This document shows positions 51,821 through 63,902 of a DNA stretch of 64,000 nt, piece after piece. The stretch is from assembly GCA_026686845.1 (NCBI GenBank), contig JAIVEN010000022.1, forward strand, positions 28,060,001 through 28,124,000. The letters run 5' to 3'. The translations under genes were made by a program, and so were the position numbers. Position 1 is the first letter of the stretch. Each line of letters opens with the position of its first letter. Source of the DNA: Adenanthera pavonina. Its lineage: Eukaryota > Streptophyta > Magnoliopsida > Fabales > Fabaceae. Under the pieces are notes generated by a model. That model was not told where the DNA came from and ran no database searches. It saw nothing but the letters and a program-made list of their open reading frames with translations.

Positions 51821-52075
51821 TTCATTTTTTTTATCTATAATATAAGATATAAAAATCTATATAGATAAATTTAATTTTATTATATTTAATTATATAAGTT
51901 AGTTTTTTTTTTACACTTATAAAATATATAGATAATTATTTAATTTAATTATTTTAATATTTCTTCAATAAATAGAAATAAATTTTAAACTTTTGATACA
52001 TTTAATTATATTTTTTTAACTTTTTTAATAAATGTAAAAATATGTCCCATATCCTATATTAAAAACTAGAGGGAG
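51821..52075. mobile_element. Stowaway-like MITE, left end diverged
   Basis: The right end ctagagggag followed by TA is clear; the left end near 51821 aligns only from 'tctataatataagatat' inward. Confidence 0.4.
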
Positions 52076-53101
52076 TATTTATTTATCATTTAATGCGGTC
52101 ATTAATTTAATCCTTCTTTTATTTAATGATCTACAGTTCTGCACGCATTGGAAAGCATGACTTTGTTTTCAGAGTAAAACATCAGGGCCTGTTTGACAGT
52201 GTTTTTTATTTTTTTATTCTCAAAACAGTTTTGTAAAACTGTTTTTGAGAATAAGTTTTGAAAACAAGAAAACAAAAAAATCTGTTTGAATAGTTGTTCT
52301 CAAAATCATAACGAATGAGTGATATATGAGTTATTCAAAATTTATAACTTTACTATTAGTGAGGTGGATGTTTTTCACCTTTTTTTGTGTTTTCCAGAAC
52401 AAAAACTACAAAACATCTTAAAGTTGTTCTGCGTTTTCTGTTCTTTTATTTTTCTATTTTCCAGAACAGTTTATAAAAAATAGGGGCATGTTTGATTGTA
52501 TTTTCTGTTTTATTATTCTGAGAACAGTTTTGTAAAACTGTTTTCTAAAACAAGTTCTAGAAACAAAAAAACAATAAAAACCTGTTTGATTCAATATTCT
52601 GAGAACTATTTTTAAAAACAGAAAAACAAAAAAATCGTTTGAGAAAATTGTTTTGAGAACATGTTTCGAGAACAAAAAAATAGGAAATTTGTTTGATTCA
52701 CTTGTTTTATAAAACATGTTTTACAATGTAATTTTTTTTTACAATGATTTATAATATAATAGACCAATGTAATAATAAAATTTTAGCAAAATAAACAATA
52801 AATACCATATATTAACTATAATATAATAGATTAATTTAATAATAAAATTTTGTAAAGCAGGCATTCAACGATGTGTTTGAAGATTTCAATAAGTGAAATA
52901 TACTGCAAGTCCTTGCTGTCGTACTGGATTATTCTTTATTTTTTATCTCTTCAACTCCATTTGCAGACCCAATATATATTCCTTAACTATAATAATTTAA
53001 CTCCTTCATTTTACCAATATAAATCAAATAGTCAACAATAAAATCAACATAATTTTAAATGAAGTTTCAATAGTAATAGTATATAATTAGTACAAAGTTA
53101 G

Positions 53102-54542
53102 CTAATTAGAAGAATTGGTATATTCTAACCACATCCAAGCTGCAAGATGATCGCGAAGTGTTGCCATTTCTGCTGCACTTTCATCAGATAGTCTTGACAA
53201 GTTTTCCATATTATAACTTGTATTTTCTACACTTGTGTTGCTAGCCAAGTCCTCTACTTCCTCAAGATTCATGTTCTCCCATTCTCTAAATAATCTATCA
53301 CGTCGACTCCACTTACGTATGTAGTTATGAATAGTACAACATGCTATCACTATAAGACGTTGTTTTAAATGATCATATGATGGCATTAATTTTAAAATTG
53401 GAAATCGAGCCTTCAATACTCCAAAACAACGTTCAATCGTCATTCTTAAAGAAGAATGCCTATAATTAAAAAGCTCTTTGGGACTCCTAGCTTGACGTCC
53501 TCTTCCTCGATATTCTTGTGCATGATATCTTTCTCCTCTATATGGTGAAAGAAGACCTCCATTACAAGGATATCCAGAGTCCACAAGATAATATGATCCT
53601 AAAGTAATAATAAAACATTAATTTAAATGTATACATGAATAAATTCATCCAAATAAATTAAAGAAAAAGAGCAATGGTATGTAAAATCACATTTTCTTTA
53701 GATGTATACCTGCAGGAGGCCATGGAAAATTTGCATTAGAATTGGTCATTGCATCTAATAAAACCTTTGCATCATGAGCACTACCTTCCCAACCTGAATA
53801 AACATAGATGAACATCATATTGAAATCACATATGCACATAACATTTTGTGTGAGGACTGCTTTCCGTCCTCTGCATGATATTTGCTTTTCAGCAGGCACC
53901 CAAGCACTAACATGTGTCCCATCAATTGCACCTACACAGTTCTGATTCCAAAAAAAATATATAATTATGATAGGTAATATTTATGTTAATATCAATAATA
54001 AGCAATAATTGTAAAATAATGAGACTTACTTTGAACCAAGGATAATACTTTGTGTTATTTTTAACATTATCAGGCAACTCCCAAGTCTCCTGCTTGATGA
54101 TCTCTTTCCCCAATCGACACATTGCTTTTAACACTTGCTTAAAATAATACGAAATAGTTTGGGTCGAATGTTGGAAACGGTTTGCAACTACCCGTTGTCT
54201 AAGATTATGGCCTATAATGTATAAAAACATTGCAACTTTCTCTTCCAAGCTCAACTCTTTTGAGTCGACTAAATAATCTTTACTCCTTAACTGATCACAT
54301 AAATTGATAAAACATGTCTTTTCCATTCTTAACAATTCATAACAACTAGTCCCTGAACCTTGTAAGAGCTCACTGACAAATTCTCGACCTGTAAGTGCAG
54401 AATTACGAACTGGAATCTTGTTAAGAAACTTGCTTTCATACTCACATATCATATTAATTAATGCAAACTCTGTTAATTCATAATCATCTTCACTTGAACT
54501 GGACGAGGTTATAGATCCATCAGAGCTACCTTCAATATCCAT
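53102..54542 (-). CDS. PIF/Harbinger (HARBI1-like) DDE transposase
   Basis: Three exons on the minus strand: 54542-54030, 53941-53710 and 53598-53102, with GT-AG introns, giving 413 residues without a stop. N-terminal acidic leader, then a helix-turn-helix-like region (VAMFLYIIGHNLRQRVVANR). DDE_4 domain: VGAIDGTHVSAWVP (first Asp), YSGWEGSAHDAKVLLDA (second Asp region), YYLVDSGYPCNGGLLSPY, and RMTIERCFGVLKARFPIL (catalytic Glu), then CCTIHNYIRKW. This nuclease cuts the element ends in the nucleus with the help of the Myb-like partner. The ATG at 54542 (MDIEGSSDG) is preferred to one 21 codons upstream. Confidence 0.9.
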
Positions 54543-54772
54543 TATGCATAACAATCTGTTCAAATGCAAGTGAACATAAATCATGGGAAATAATTTCAAA
54601 CCCATAACTAATCATATCATTCATAGTTTGAAAATAATATCAAATACATAACAAGTCCTAGCATTCATAGTTCGAAGGAAATATCAAATACACAACATTA
54701 ATTCAACATTTATAATCACCAAACACAAGACAAATAGACATAAGAACAAAACATAACACCTACAGACATAGA

Positions 54773-55764
54773 TCAAATCAAACTATTCAACCACTCTCTC
54801 TTTCTCTGTGAAGGCACTTCCATAAACATTTTCCTCCAAGCAGGATCAATAAATTTATCCATTGCCTTCACATAAACTGCATCAGAGATATCTTCAAGCT
54901 CATTAAGAACAGCAACACATTTGATAATAGAGTAATTCGATGATGTGGGTCCAACACTACTAGCTTCGGTGGTCTTTGCCTTGAACATCTCAACTTTAGC
55001 TAGGTGAGCTTCTGCCCTTACATTAGATGCCTTAACCATTGCTTGAAGTGCTTCACTCAATTGATTAGACCTATTCTCCTTTTTTTTCTTTTGATCAAGT
55101 TGCTGAGCAATGCATTTTCCACTACGTGTCACATTCTCAGTGATATCTTCATCAATGTCATTATCATTTTCCAGGTCTACATGAACTCCACCATGCAGAT
55201 ATTCACCTTGAAGTTGATTCTCATATGAAGAATTTGGTGGATCTTGAGTGGATGAATGATGAAGTACACCAGTAGCAGTGCTTCTATTAAAGATTACGCC
55301 TAACAAATGATAATGTTCCAACCCTTGCTTCTTAAATTGAACAGCTTCAGGATGTGCCTATAAAGATATGCACAATCAATAATATACCTCTTGTACATAT
55401 ACAATGTAGGAAAAAATTTCAAATGGTTACATACCAAAATGTAATCTCTCCAACATCTCTCATCAGCAGTAACTGTATTGGTTTCAGGATTCCAACCAAA
55501 TCCAGTGTGTTGTAGCAATAGAGAAAAATCTCGATGCTGTGCTCGTAACCTATTATACTTTTGCTTGATTTGTTTCTCATTAAAAGAGCGCCCACTCATA
55601 GCATTCAACTTTCCTAATATATCCTTCCAAACTTTCCTTGAAAACGTACCATTGCTGTAATTTCCTTTGTTCACTTCTTCAATCATAATGTCTATGAAGC
55701 ATTTAATTACATGCTTCGGCCAACTTGCATTTTCTGAAATTGCTATTGACCCACTAGTTGCCAT
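54773..55764 (-). CDS. Harbinger Myb/SANT-like DNA-binding protein (ORF1)
   Basis: Two exons, 55764-55435 and 55357-54773, joined by a GT-AG intron; 304 residues from MATSGS (or 312 from an ATG at 55788). The N-terminal half is a Myb/SANT-like domain of the Myb_DNA-bind_3 type: SWPKHVIKCFIDIMIEEVNK, GTFSRKVWKDILGKLN, KQIKQKYNRLRAQHRDFSLL, then GFGWNPETNTVTADERCWRD. A Lys/Glu-rich helical segment lies in the second half. In PIF/Pong elements this partner binds the element ends and brings the transposase into the nucleus. It lies upstream of the transposase in the same direction, 230 bases apart. Confidence 0.87.
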
Positions 55765-57372
55765 CTCTAATATATAAGATTCAATCATTCAAAGTCACTT
55801 ATTATGACCCAAAAAAAAATAAATGGACACAATCAAACCATAAACATTAATACAGTTTCATCAGCATCTAAGCATTTGACATCAATTGCACTCAATGTAC
55901 ATTTTTTCCAAACAACCAAACTATATTCTGATGCTGCTAATAAAGGGTTTATGAGAATTTAGAGACTTAGACAGAGATTCCCAATAAAAAGAGGCCAAAA
56001 ATTGACTTATGCCACAAAATAATATGATTCAAAGACAATATACACAATTATGCAAACTCCAATCAATTCAGATATTTTATTCAGTACCTTAGATAAAAGT
56101 GGCCATCATTAGGAACAAGACATTAACGAAGACAACATTAACGAAGACAGAACAAAGTTCAGAGCACTTCTATTGATCATGGTAGAATGGGAGGTAAACA
56201 GATCAACAATAGGCCAATAACACTAAGCAATACCTACCATATAATCAAAATAGCTTTCAACCAGTCAAAACAAACTAATTAGGACAACCCAGGAAGCGTT
56301 TGAAGTCTCTAATTACTTCTATAAAACAATAGAACAACTCAAGATGGTACCTTACAACTTGAGCCTGAAACTTGAAGCCGAAAAGGAGACTAAAGCTCAA
56401 TTTGAGGCTACAATTTGGAGCTGGAACATGGGCTAACACTGAACTTCAACATGAGCAGAAGGATTAAAGGCAAAACTTAGAGCTGAACCAACATACAAGA
56501 TCAGAAGAAAGAAGCTTACAACTTGAGTTGAAACTTGAAGCCAAAACAAGGGACCGAAGGCCTGTTTGAAGCGACCAAAGCTCGATTTCAAGTTGAGAAT
56601 GACAGATCGAGGCCTTGCAAATGAATCAAAGGACATGATGTGAAGAAGGGAGGATGGGAGCTAAGAAAATAATGGCAAAACAGGGAAAGAAGATGAACCC
56701 ACTGATGAAAAATACGGAGTGTGTTGACAGTAACTCTCGGCCTCCAGTGATGAACCCACCGAAGAGAATCCAGCGATGGCCCTCTACTGAACCGAGAAAG
56801 GACGGAGAATCACGGCCTGCAGGAAGGAAAAATGCCGGAGCTTCGAGGAGATGGCTGACGGAGGAAGAAAATGGCGGAGCTTCGAAGGAGGCGGCTGATG
56901 GAGGACGGAAAAATGGAATGGAGGAAGAAAATGGGAACCGAACTTCGTCTGCCTGGAAATGGAGGCTCACAGGACTATAAGCGTGAGTAAGGCAAATGGG
57001 ACACTGACAAGGACTGGGTACGCGTGGAAAGGGTTATTGCAGGCAGCAGAAAATCACCAAATTGCCATCAATGAATCGAGTTTGTTCTCCGTGTTTTCTT
57101 TATTTTAGAGAACAAAAACATCAAAAACAATCCTGGGTTGTTCTCAGTTTTTTGTTTCTCAAAACATATTTTTGTTTTCAGTTTCCAAAACAAAATTGCC
57201 CAGAACAAACTCATCAAATGAGTTTTTTCAATTTTATGTTTTATAAAACAAAAAACAGTTTTCAAAAACACTTATCAAACAAGGCCTAGATTTACCAAAC
57301 AAGTTTTCTGAGTTTTCTGTTTCCGAAAATAGAAAAACTGTTTCGGAAACACGAATCAAACAGGCCCTCATA

Positions 57373-57666
57373 CTCTCTCCGTCCCTCCCTTCCTTTTTAC
57401 AATATACTTCTTACTATTTTACTTTTAATTACTTCACATAAATTAAAAAACTTAATTATTTTTTTAAAATTAAAAAAAACTAAATATTTTTTTATCTATA
57501 TTTAATATAATAATACAATCTATGAAATATCATTTGATCAATTAAGAGTGTCTTTTTCATCCAAAAAGTCCAATAATAATTTATGAGAAGAAATAAATGA
57601 TAAGGGTAAAATAGAAAAAAATTTACAAAATATTATAAGATCTCTTATAAAAAGGACCAAAGGAAG
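57373..57666. mobile_element. Stowaway-like MITE
   Basis: Left ctctctccgtccctcccttc and reverse-complemented right cttcctttggtcc; TA on both sides (57371-57372, 57667-57668). It abuts the Harbinger element, so the two insertions landed within a few bases of each other. Confidence 0.65.
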
Positions 57667-57752
57667 TACTCACATATTTGCCAATAGCTCCACATAAAAA
57701 GTTAGCTCGAATATTACCTTGTTTTGAAATCATTATGGTATGGTATATACGT

Positions 57753-58050
57753 GCTCAATCTATTTTCTATTATAAGTCATATTTATTCGCTTCACATATA
57801 TTTAGGAAATTAGTTAAAAACATTATTATTTTAAAAAAATTATCATAACTTTCCAAAATTACCCTAATTAAATTATAACTTATCTTAATTATATCTCTCT
57901 TAATCTATCTCTACTATAGCTCTTTTGAATATTCCTAAGAAGAGTAAAAATAGAAAACAAATATTAAATGCCGCATAAATTTCATAAAATAACTTATATT
58001 TTGAAACTTTAATTTTCCAAAATATGTCTTATAATAAGGAATAGAGGGAG
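57753..58050. mobile_element. Stowaway-like MITE
   Basis: Right end reverse complement ctccctctattccttattat pairs with left gctcaatctattttctatta; exact left border uncertain. Confidence 0.5.
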
Positions 58051-58476
58051 TACTGTTTAACTCCACATCTTAATAATCAACGTGATTCGAGTAAAATGGT
58101 TCTATATTAAGGACTATAAAAAATAATCCCTAGATTATTTATAAGATTTTTTACTCTACATGTATAATTCTAAAGTGTTAATTGTTAAAAAGTGAGGATA
58201 ATATAAAGCAATCTATTAATCTTGCCCAATAAGACCATATAGTGGTATGAAATCTTAAAGAGAATCTCTAAGATTTGAAGCTGCAGGTAGAGCTAAGTAA
58301 AATCTATATTTAGCCTTGCCCTTCATATACCCATCGCTACCACCTAACACCTAAAATAAAAAGAAAGAAAGAAAGAAACAAGAAATCTTGTATATTATAA
58401 ATTTTGCCAATAAAAAAAAGGTTGTATTGTTTATTTATTTTCTGTTGTCTTTGATAATGGCAATATGGCTTATGTG

Positions 58477-59224
58477 CAGTGGCGGACCAAGAACCCGAGA
58501 TCAGTGGGGTCAATGTAATTTTTTTATAGACTTTAATAATAATATTTTATTTTTATTTAAAACTCAAAAATTAAAATAAATAAGTAATTTCACTAAAAAT
58601 ATAAAATTAAATGCATATAAATTTTTACAAATGAAAATATATTATTATAAAAAATAAAAAATAAATAAATTGATTAAATGGTCAAACATCCCAACTGTGA
58701 ATATCTTAATAACTAAAAAAATCATAATATATAAAAAGCTATATTTTAGCAAAAAGAAAAAAATAAAAATAACTACAAACAAATTCATTCTCTCCCATAA
58801 ACTCACTATGTCTCCCTCCCTTCTCTTTCAAATCTTTCCCAATCTCTCTCACCTCTTTCTCTTAAATTGTGTCACAACCTCATTCTTCTCTACATCGTCT
58901 CTCTATCTCTCAGTTTGTTCATTCCTTCCTATGCTTAATTTCTCCTTTGCTTATCTCTCTCGTGCTCTCTCTCTCTCTTTCTCAGTTCAAAAGCAAATTT
59001 ACTGTGGCCTTTTGGTTTTATAAAAGAGTGGGATCAAAAGAATTATTGTTACTTTGATTTGAGCTTGATGTTTTAGTTAGTTGCTAACCTGAATTCAACT
59101 TAGGGGGTTCAAAATTGGTAAAGGAGTGGGTGCAAGATAGAATATCAACCTCATAATGCATGAAACTTTTAACACATGAGACGGGTTAACTGACCCTACT
59201 GTATTAGCTGTAGGTTCGCCACTG
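58477..59224. mobile_element. Non-autonomous hAT element, about 0.75 kb
   Basis: Starts cagtggcggaccaagaa and ends ggttcgccactg, 11 of 12 terminal bases pairing. Flanked by cttatgtg (58469-58476) and cttgtggg (59225-59232), 6 of 8 matching, the length expected of hAT. A T/C-rich middle (58790-58990) yields spurious open frames. Confidence 0.68.
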
Positions 59225-59689
59225 CTTGTGGGTGTTCACTAACGTGTGCCATAGGTGCTCATGGATTCTCTACTAGAGTTTGTTGTCCTCTCTAAAAGTA
59301 TATCTACATGGAAAAGTTTTTGATTAGCTATTTTTCAGCCAATTGTATTTGCATTATTTTTAATGTCTATGAGTAAAGCATATATTTGTTTAAAAACAAA
59401 TAAGAAGAAAACTAAAATCAAAAGAAAAAGTTTGAATAACAATTTAAGTATAGAATAATCTCACAACACATGTAATTCGGGGTGAAAATTTTGAAGGTGA
59501 AGAAGAATAAGACAAAGAAAGGAAGAGGGTGAAGGGCCTGGATTTGAATTCGTAGTGGGCTAATTATAGAAAATCCATAAAAGTCATTGTGGTCATTTTA
59601 GCATGACGATTGCCTTATATGAGATGATTATGGTATATATGTATGGTTTAATTACATGCATGCATGTAATTGGTGAGTGATAGATAAGT

Positions 59690-59737
59690 TACTTAATCTT
59701 TTATGGAATGGCCCACTAGGAGTAGTGGGGCAAAAGG
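59690..59737 (-). pseudogene. Remnant of the 3' end of a minus-strand CEP gene
   Basis: 'gttacttaatcttttatggaatggcc' followed by 'cactaggagtagtggggcaaaagg' aligns with 24207-24270, the stop codon, tail and CEP domain of the minus-strand CEP gene ('gttacttaatttttgatggaatggcc'). A short deletion removes most of the codons for the peptide core. The rest of the gene is cut off by the LTR-like element that starts at 59738. It lies where block B should carry its third CEP gene. Confidence 0.7.
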
Positions 59738-60441
59738 TATAACAACCTAAGACCAAACACAACTGAAAAGGAGACAAAACAATACCAATGACAGACACAG
59801 GACGGTGCCTCAGCCGGCTATAGTGTCGCTGAGTTACAGAAACTCTCAAGTTGAAAAGGAAAAGAAATAGTGAAGTCTGGTACTGCGGCCTAGCCACTTG
59901 TGTCGGGGTGCCATTTACTAATATAGTATCAGCAGATTGCTAATATCTTGGTCAAACTTCCAACGCTCATAACTTCTTCCTCCTAAAGATCACTCTACTC
60001 CCAATCTGACTATGAAAATTAACCCGATCTCAAAATACCTCCACATGGAGATTTTAGACACTCAAAACCATTTAGTTACTTTTTGACTAACACTATGATC
60101 TTAAGAACTCCAATTGCTACCAATAACCAATTGGTAGCCTAGGACCATTCCTACAGGTCACAAATGATATAACAACCTTGTCCAAGGGCATTTCTTCCTA
60201 GAAAAACCACTCTTTTGAGTTTTAACCTCCTTAAACCCCGAGACACATCGATGGGTTATATGCCCAGATTACACATACACAAGGCCCAAAACTATCTTGA
60301 GTTCACAATGAGGCCTATCAAGCCTAACATACACAATCTGACATGCACAGCAAACACTGACCCATATCGAGGTTCATAATCATATCTCATCATATAACCG
60401 CAACATACATTGCCATTCAGCCACATTCCCATCACTCCTCA
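59738..60441 (+). mobile_element. LTR-like element of the TGTAACA family, 5' part
   Basis: Starts tataacaacctaagacc, a mutated form of TGTAACACCC, and follows the elements at 13282 and 15342 along its length ('aattgctaccaataaccaat', 'ggaccattcctacaggtc'). It stops at 'cactcctca' where a second copy begins; its remainder is not in the window. Confidence 0.65.
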
Positions 60442-61780
60442 TGTAACAACCTATAACAAAAAACCCCAAACTACTACCTAAAACATTCAAAACAACTCAA
60501 ACAGAGCAAACAGAGAGTAACTTTACGGCTAGCTACAGTGCCATCACAGCGTACAAGAAACAGAATGGGGTGGCATTGTGGTCAAACCCTTAGCACTACA
60601 GTGCCCATATCAGCAAGTTGCTGATTTTCCGGGCGAACTTCCTATGGGCTCCGATCTCTAATTGACCTAATTCTAACTCTTACAGGTCACTCTGCACCCA
60701 ATCTAACTATAAACACCGATCATACTGAAAAATACCTCAATATAGATATTTTGAACACTTGAAACCATTTTGGTCAGTTTTTGACCAACACCACAAACTT
60801 AACAACCCTAATTGCTACCAATAACCAATTGGCAACCCAAGGCCATTCTCATAGGTCACAAATGATACAACCAATTTGTCTAATAAGGTTTTCCCCTGGA
60901 GAAACCACTCCTCCTAGTTTTCACTTCCTTGAATCCCAAGACACACCGATGGTCTATATGCATAGATTATACACACATAAGGCCCAAAACCCTATTGGGT
61001 TCACAATAAGGCCTATTAGGCCTAACAAACACAATCAAATATGCCCCAGTATATATTGACTCATACCGGGGTCCAAAATCATATCTCATCACATAACCAC
61101 AACATACACTAGCATTCAGTCATATTCACAACACTCCTCAATATTCTACCAATTATACAATACCGCATGTGGCATAATGCTCTTAGGAATATAAAGAATA
61201 GGTGATACATATAGTACTAAACTACTTGGCATAATTCATTACATAAACTAATAACATAAAGCTACTAGCTACTCAGATATTCCCGTGACAGAGTGAGCTA
61301 TGATTCCTTAGTCTTCTCCTGACTAGTGCAAGAGTCTTCGTCTGAAATGTTAACCACAAAGGGGTATAAGACAAAGTCTCAGCAACTAGTAAAACACACA
61401 ATAGACAACTTATATTCAGTGTAATCAAAGGTATGCACATTATATAATGCAATGCCAATGCAATGGAATGAAAGTTCCCCTTCATTCACAACTAGAACCA
61501 TGGGCTAGTACCACCATGAGGCATACCCAATAGGTGATTCCCTTCCAACAACAGATAAAACTAATTGTGGGACATCACCAAACTCACTACACACTAGTAC
61601 GACCTGGCCAAAGGCCACACTATTGATTGGACCGTAGTTTTTCTTCCCCTGGACCACCTAAAGTGGTGATGATTTAAAGGAGGTGCATTCCTAATCTACT
61701 GTCACCTGGCTCTCCTAGCCATATGAGAGGATTTAGTGGTAGGGATATACAATTATCCACCTCACTACTTGGCCACTAAT
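60442..61780 (+). mobile_element. Nested copy of the TGTAACA LTR-like element, truncated
   Basis: Starts tgtaacaacctataac and repeats the preceding copy (for example 'aattgctaccaataaccaat' again). It runs further, through 'gtcttctcctgactagtg' and 'aagacaaagtctcagcaact', which parallel 16170-16250. It is cut at 61780 by the retrotransposon LTR. Confidence 0.68.
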
Positions 61781-62342
61781 TGATAGAGTGCGATTGAGGC
61801 ATGGAGCATTTGATGATGAGGGCAAGCTAAGAGAAACAATGAACTATGGATAAATTCAAGGCCCACTTCAAGGCATTGGAAGACCATTGACTAGAGTTAG
61901 AACAAAAGCCATGAAGCAAGCTATGAATGGGTTAATTCAAAACATGATTAACATGGAACCATTGTATTTCGATGATTTTGAGGCTCAAAACAAAGAAAGA
62001 GGAAAATTGAAAATGTGGAGCCAAATTATAGTCAAAGAACCCAACTTGGAGAAAACCCAACAAGGAGGATTCACGTAAAATCCATGTGCTTCTCATGTGC
62101 TCACTAAAAGTGACATTTTTAAAGATTATTTTAGTTAATTTGTTTTCTTTTTGAATAAAGAACATACAATCATAAATCTAATTTGTTTTCTTTTATGCAT
62201 TAAAGAGGAGCCAACTTTTTCAAATTCAAAATTAGAATTAAATGCTCCTTTTTGCTTAGGATTTCCTTTTTGCATTAATGACCTTAACTTTGGTTAGGTT
62301 TGTGGGCAAAACTAGAGTTAGTTTATAGGTTGATATTTTGCC

Positions 62343-62351
62343 TATAAATAG
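62343..62351 (+). promoter_or_regulatory. LTR TATA box
   Basis: TATAAATAG in the LTR, about 350 bases before its end; expected promoter of the retrotransposon RNA. Confidence 0.6.
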
Positions 62352-62714
62352 GCACCTCTTGTACTCTTGCAAACCACAACATGAATGAATGAATTTCTTT
62401 TCAGCAACTTTGTTGTTGTTTAGTGAGTTCTTTTTTGCTTATCCTTGAGTGCCAGAAAGAATGAGGACTTATCAAGGAGTGGTGATCCTTATGGCGTCTC
62501 AGAGTTAGGATTCAAGAGATGGGTTCTCTTGGAGTTTATTTCCTTCGACCAACATTTTATTTCAGTCTTCTTATTTTCATCGTTTCTATTTTTTCAGTTT
62601 TTGTTCATTTTTGTTCTTCATTGTTCTTGTGTTCAATTCATATTTCCTTGAGTTGTATGATCCTTAACTCAAAGAAGGCTCTTAAGATGGGTTCCTAACA
62701 TGTGTCCCATCATT

Positions 62715-62725
62715 TGGTATCAGAG
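62715..62725 (+). promoter_or_regulatory. tRNA-Met primer-binding site
   Basis: TGGTATCAGAG, complementary to the 3' end of initiator tRNA-Met, the usual plant LTR-retrotransposon primer. It lies about 14 bases after the presumed LTR end, a little further than usual, so the LTR border may be slightly later. Confidence 0.75.
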
Positions 62726-63902
62726 TTGTGGCTTGCAAATCAAGGTGTGTTTCTGTTGTTTCATTCCATTTTTTTCCTTGCTGTCTAGAAAATTGTAGTA
62801 CTATTCATTTTCACTGTTCATCCATACTATTTGTCACTGTTCATCCGTTGTTGCCTTGCTGTTTTGTTCTATGTTCTTGATCCATTTTCCATACTTTGTG
62901 ATCTTTCATTTCGTTCTTATTGTGGCATGCTCTATTCTAATTTCATTGTCCATTCTCTTTCATTTTCTTTGCTAAAGGATCTTACCATATTTGATTCATG
63001 TTTCCATTGTGATTGTGGAGTTGTTGTTATCTGCCCAGAAATTTAGTTGCTTGCTGTTCAAATTTTGCCAAAAAAAATTGAAATTGATTAAAAGAAAAAA
63101 AGAAAAGAAGGAAGAGAGAGAAAAAAGAATTGATTGTAGTCTTAAAAAAATTTCGTATGTAAAAGTAAAAAAAAGGGAAAGAAAGAAAAAGAGATATGGC
63201 TGCCTAGGCAAATTCCAAAAATTAAGGAGATCTTGTTTTCTTTCCTACTTTGAGATCTTTTAATCAAGGTGATACTTTGAATTACAAATTTTCTTTTGTG
63301 ATTGGGCATTAATGTTATTTAATTGCTCCCTTTTCTGATCTCATTAAAGGAGAATCAACTTTTTAATACCCATTCATAATTTCTCATTTGTGGTAAGTTT
63401 CCATTCTGGTCTTTTAATTTCTATTCAGAATTTTACTCTTCTAGTTTAATTCTATCTATTTTTCCTTCCTAATTTAATTCCTATACTAGTTCCTTCCTTT
63501 GGTATACACGCCACATCCTTCCTCTTGTCTTAATTTCCAACATTTCCTTTTCTCTTTTCTTGGTTGGAAAATTCAATTTATTTTGTTGAAAATAGAAAAT
63601 CCATCTTGGTTTGTTGGTCACCATTATTTTAAACTCTTTTGAGAATTTGAATTTTGGATCTTTGACTTTGAGATTGCCACTTAAAACATTGCTTCTTGAT
63701 TTTAAGTTCAAATTCAATTTTGCACTCTTATAGGAAGCAAGAGTGAGTGGTAAAAGGTAAGAGTGTAATTCTATCATTTATGGAAAAAGCCTTTAAAGTG
63801 TGCAAAACATGAGTGAACATACATCATTCGTGAGTGAAACACGTGAGAGAGTATGCAAGGTCCTTTCTTTGTCTTTCTTCACTAACATTTTAGGTTCTGA
63901 GC

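Larger units (their letters stand above)
49957..52181. other. Block B intergenic sequence between the CACTA and Harbinger elements
   Basis: No gene. Continues the match to block A interrupted by the CACTA insertion (49954-50040 with 20770-20840), carries a (GCTA)n run at 50471-50496, and contains three or four MITEs listed separately. Confidence 0.6.
52185..57367 (-). mobile_element. PIF/Harbinger transposon, 5.2 kb, apparently complete
   Basis: Starts gggcctgtttgacagtg; the reverse complement of the end is gggcctgtttgattcgtg. A 3-bp duplication TCA flanks it (52182-52184, 57368-57370). Block A at about 23795 shows the uninterrupted 'agtaaaacatca'. Both genes expected of an autonomous element, a DDE transposase and a Myb/SANT-like protein, are on the minus strand with open frames. 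Terminal 'gtttgatt...cagttttgtaaaactg' phrases recur inside both ends (for example 52487), so the subterminal regions are repeated. Confidence 0.93.

Noticed and set aside
56626..56980. Frames on both strands with Ser/Phe- or Gly/Glu-rich translation
   Set aside because: Composition comes from a purine-rich stretch in the presumed 5' region of the Harbinger genes; mirrored frames on both strands indicate no coding.
58670..59057. 117-codon frame rich in Ser/Leu/Phe
   Set aside because: Produced by a CT-rich stretch in a non-autonomous hAT element.
62991..63263. Lys-rich 90-codon frame
   Set aside because: Lies in the leader between primer-binding site and gag; product of an AG-rich low-complexity run.
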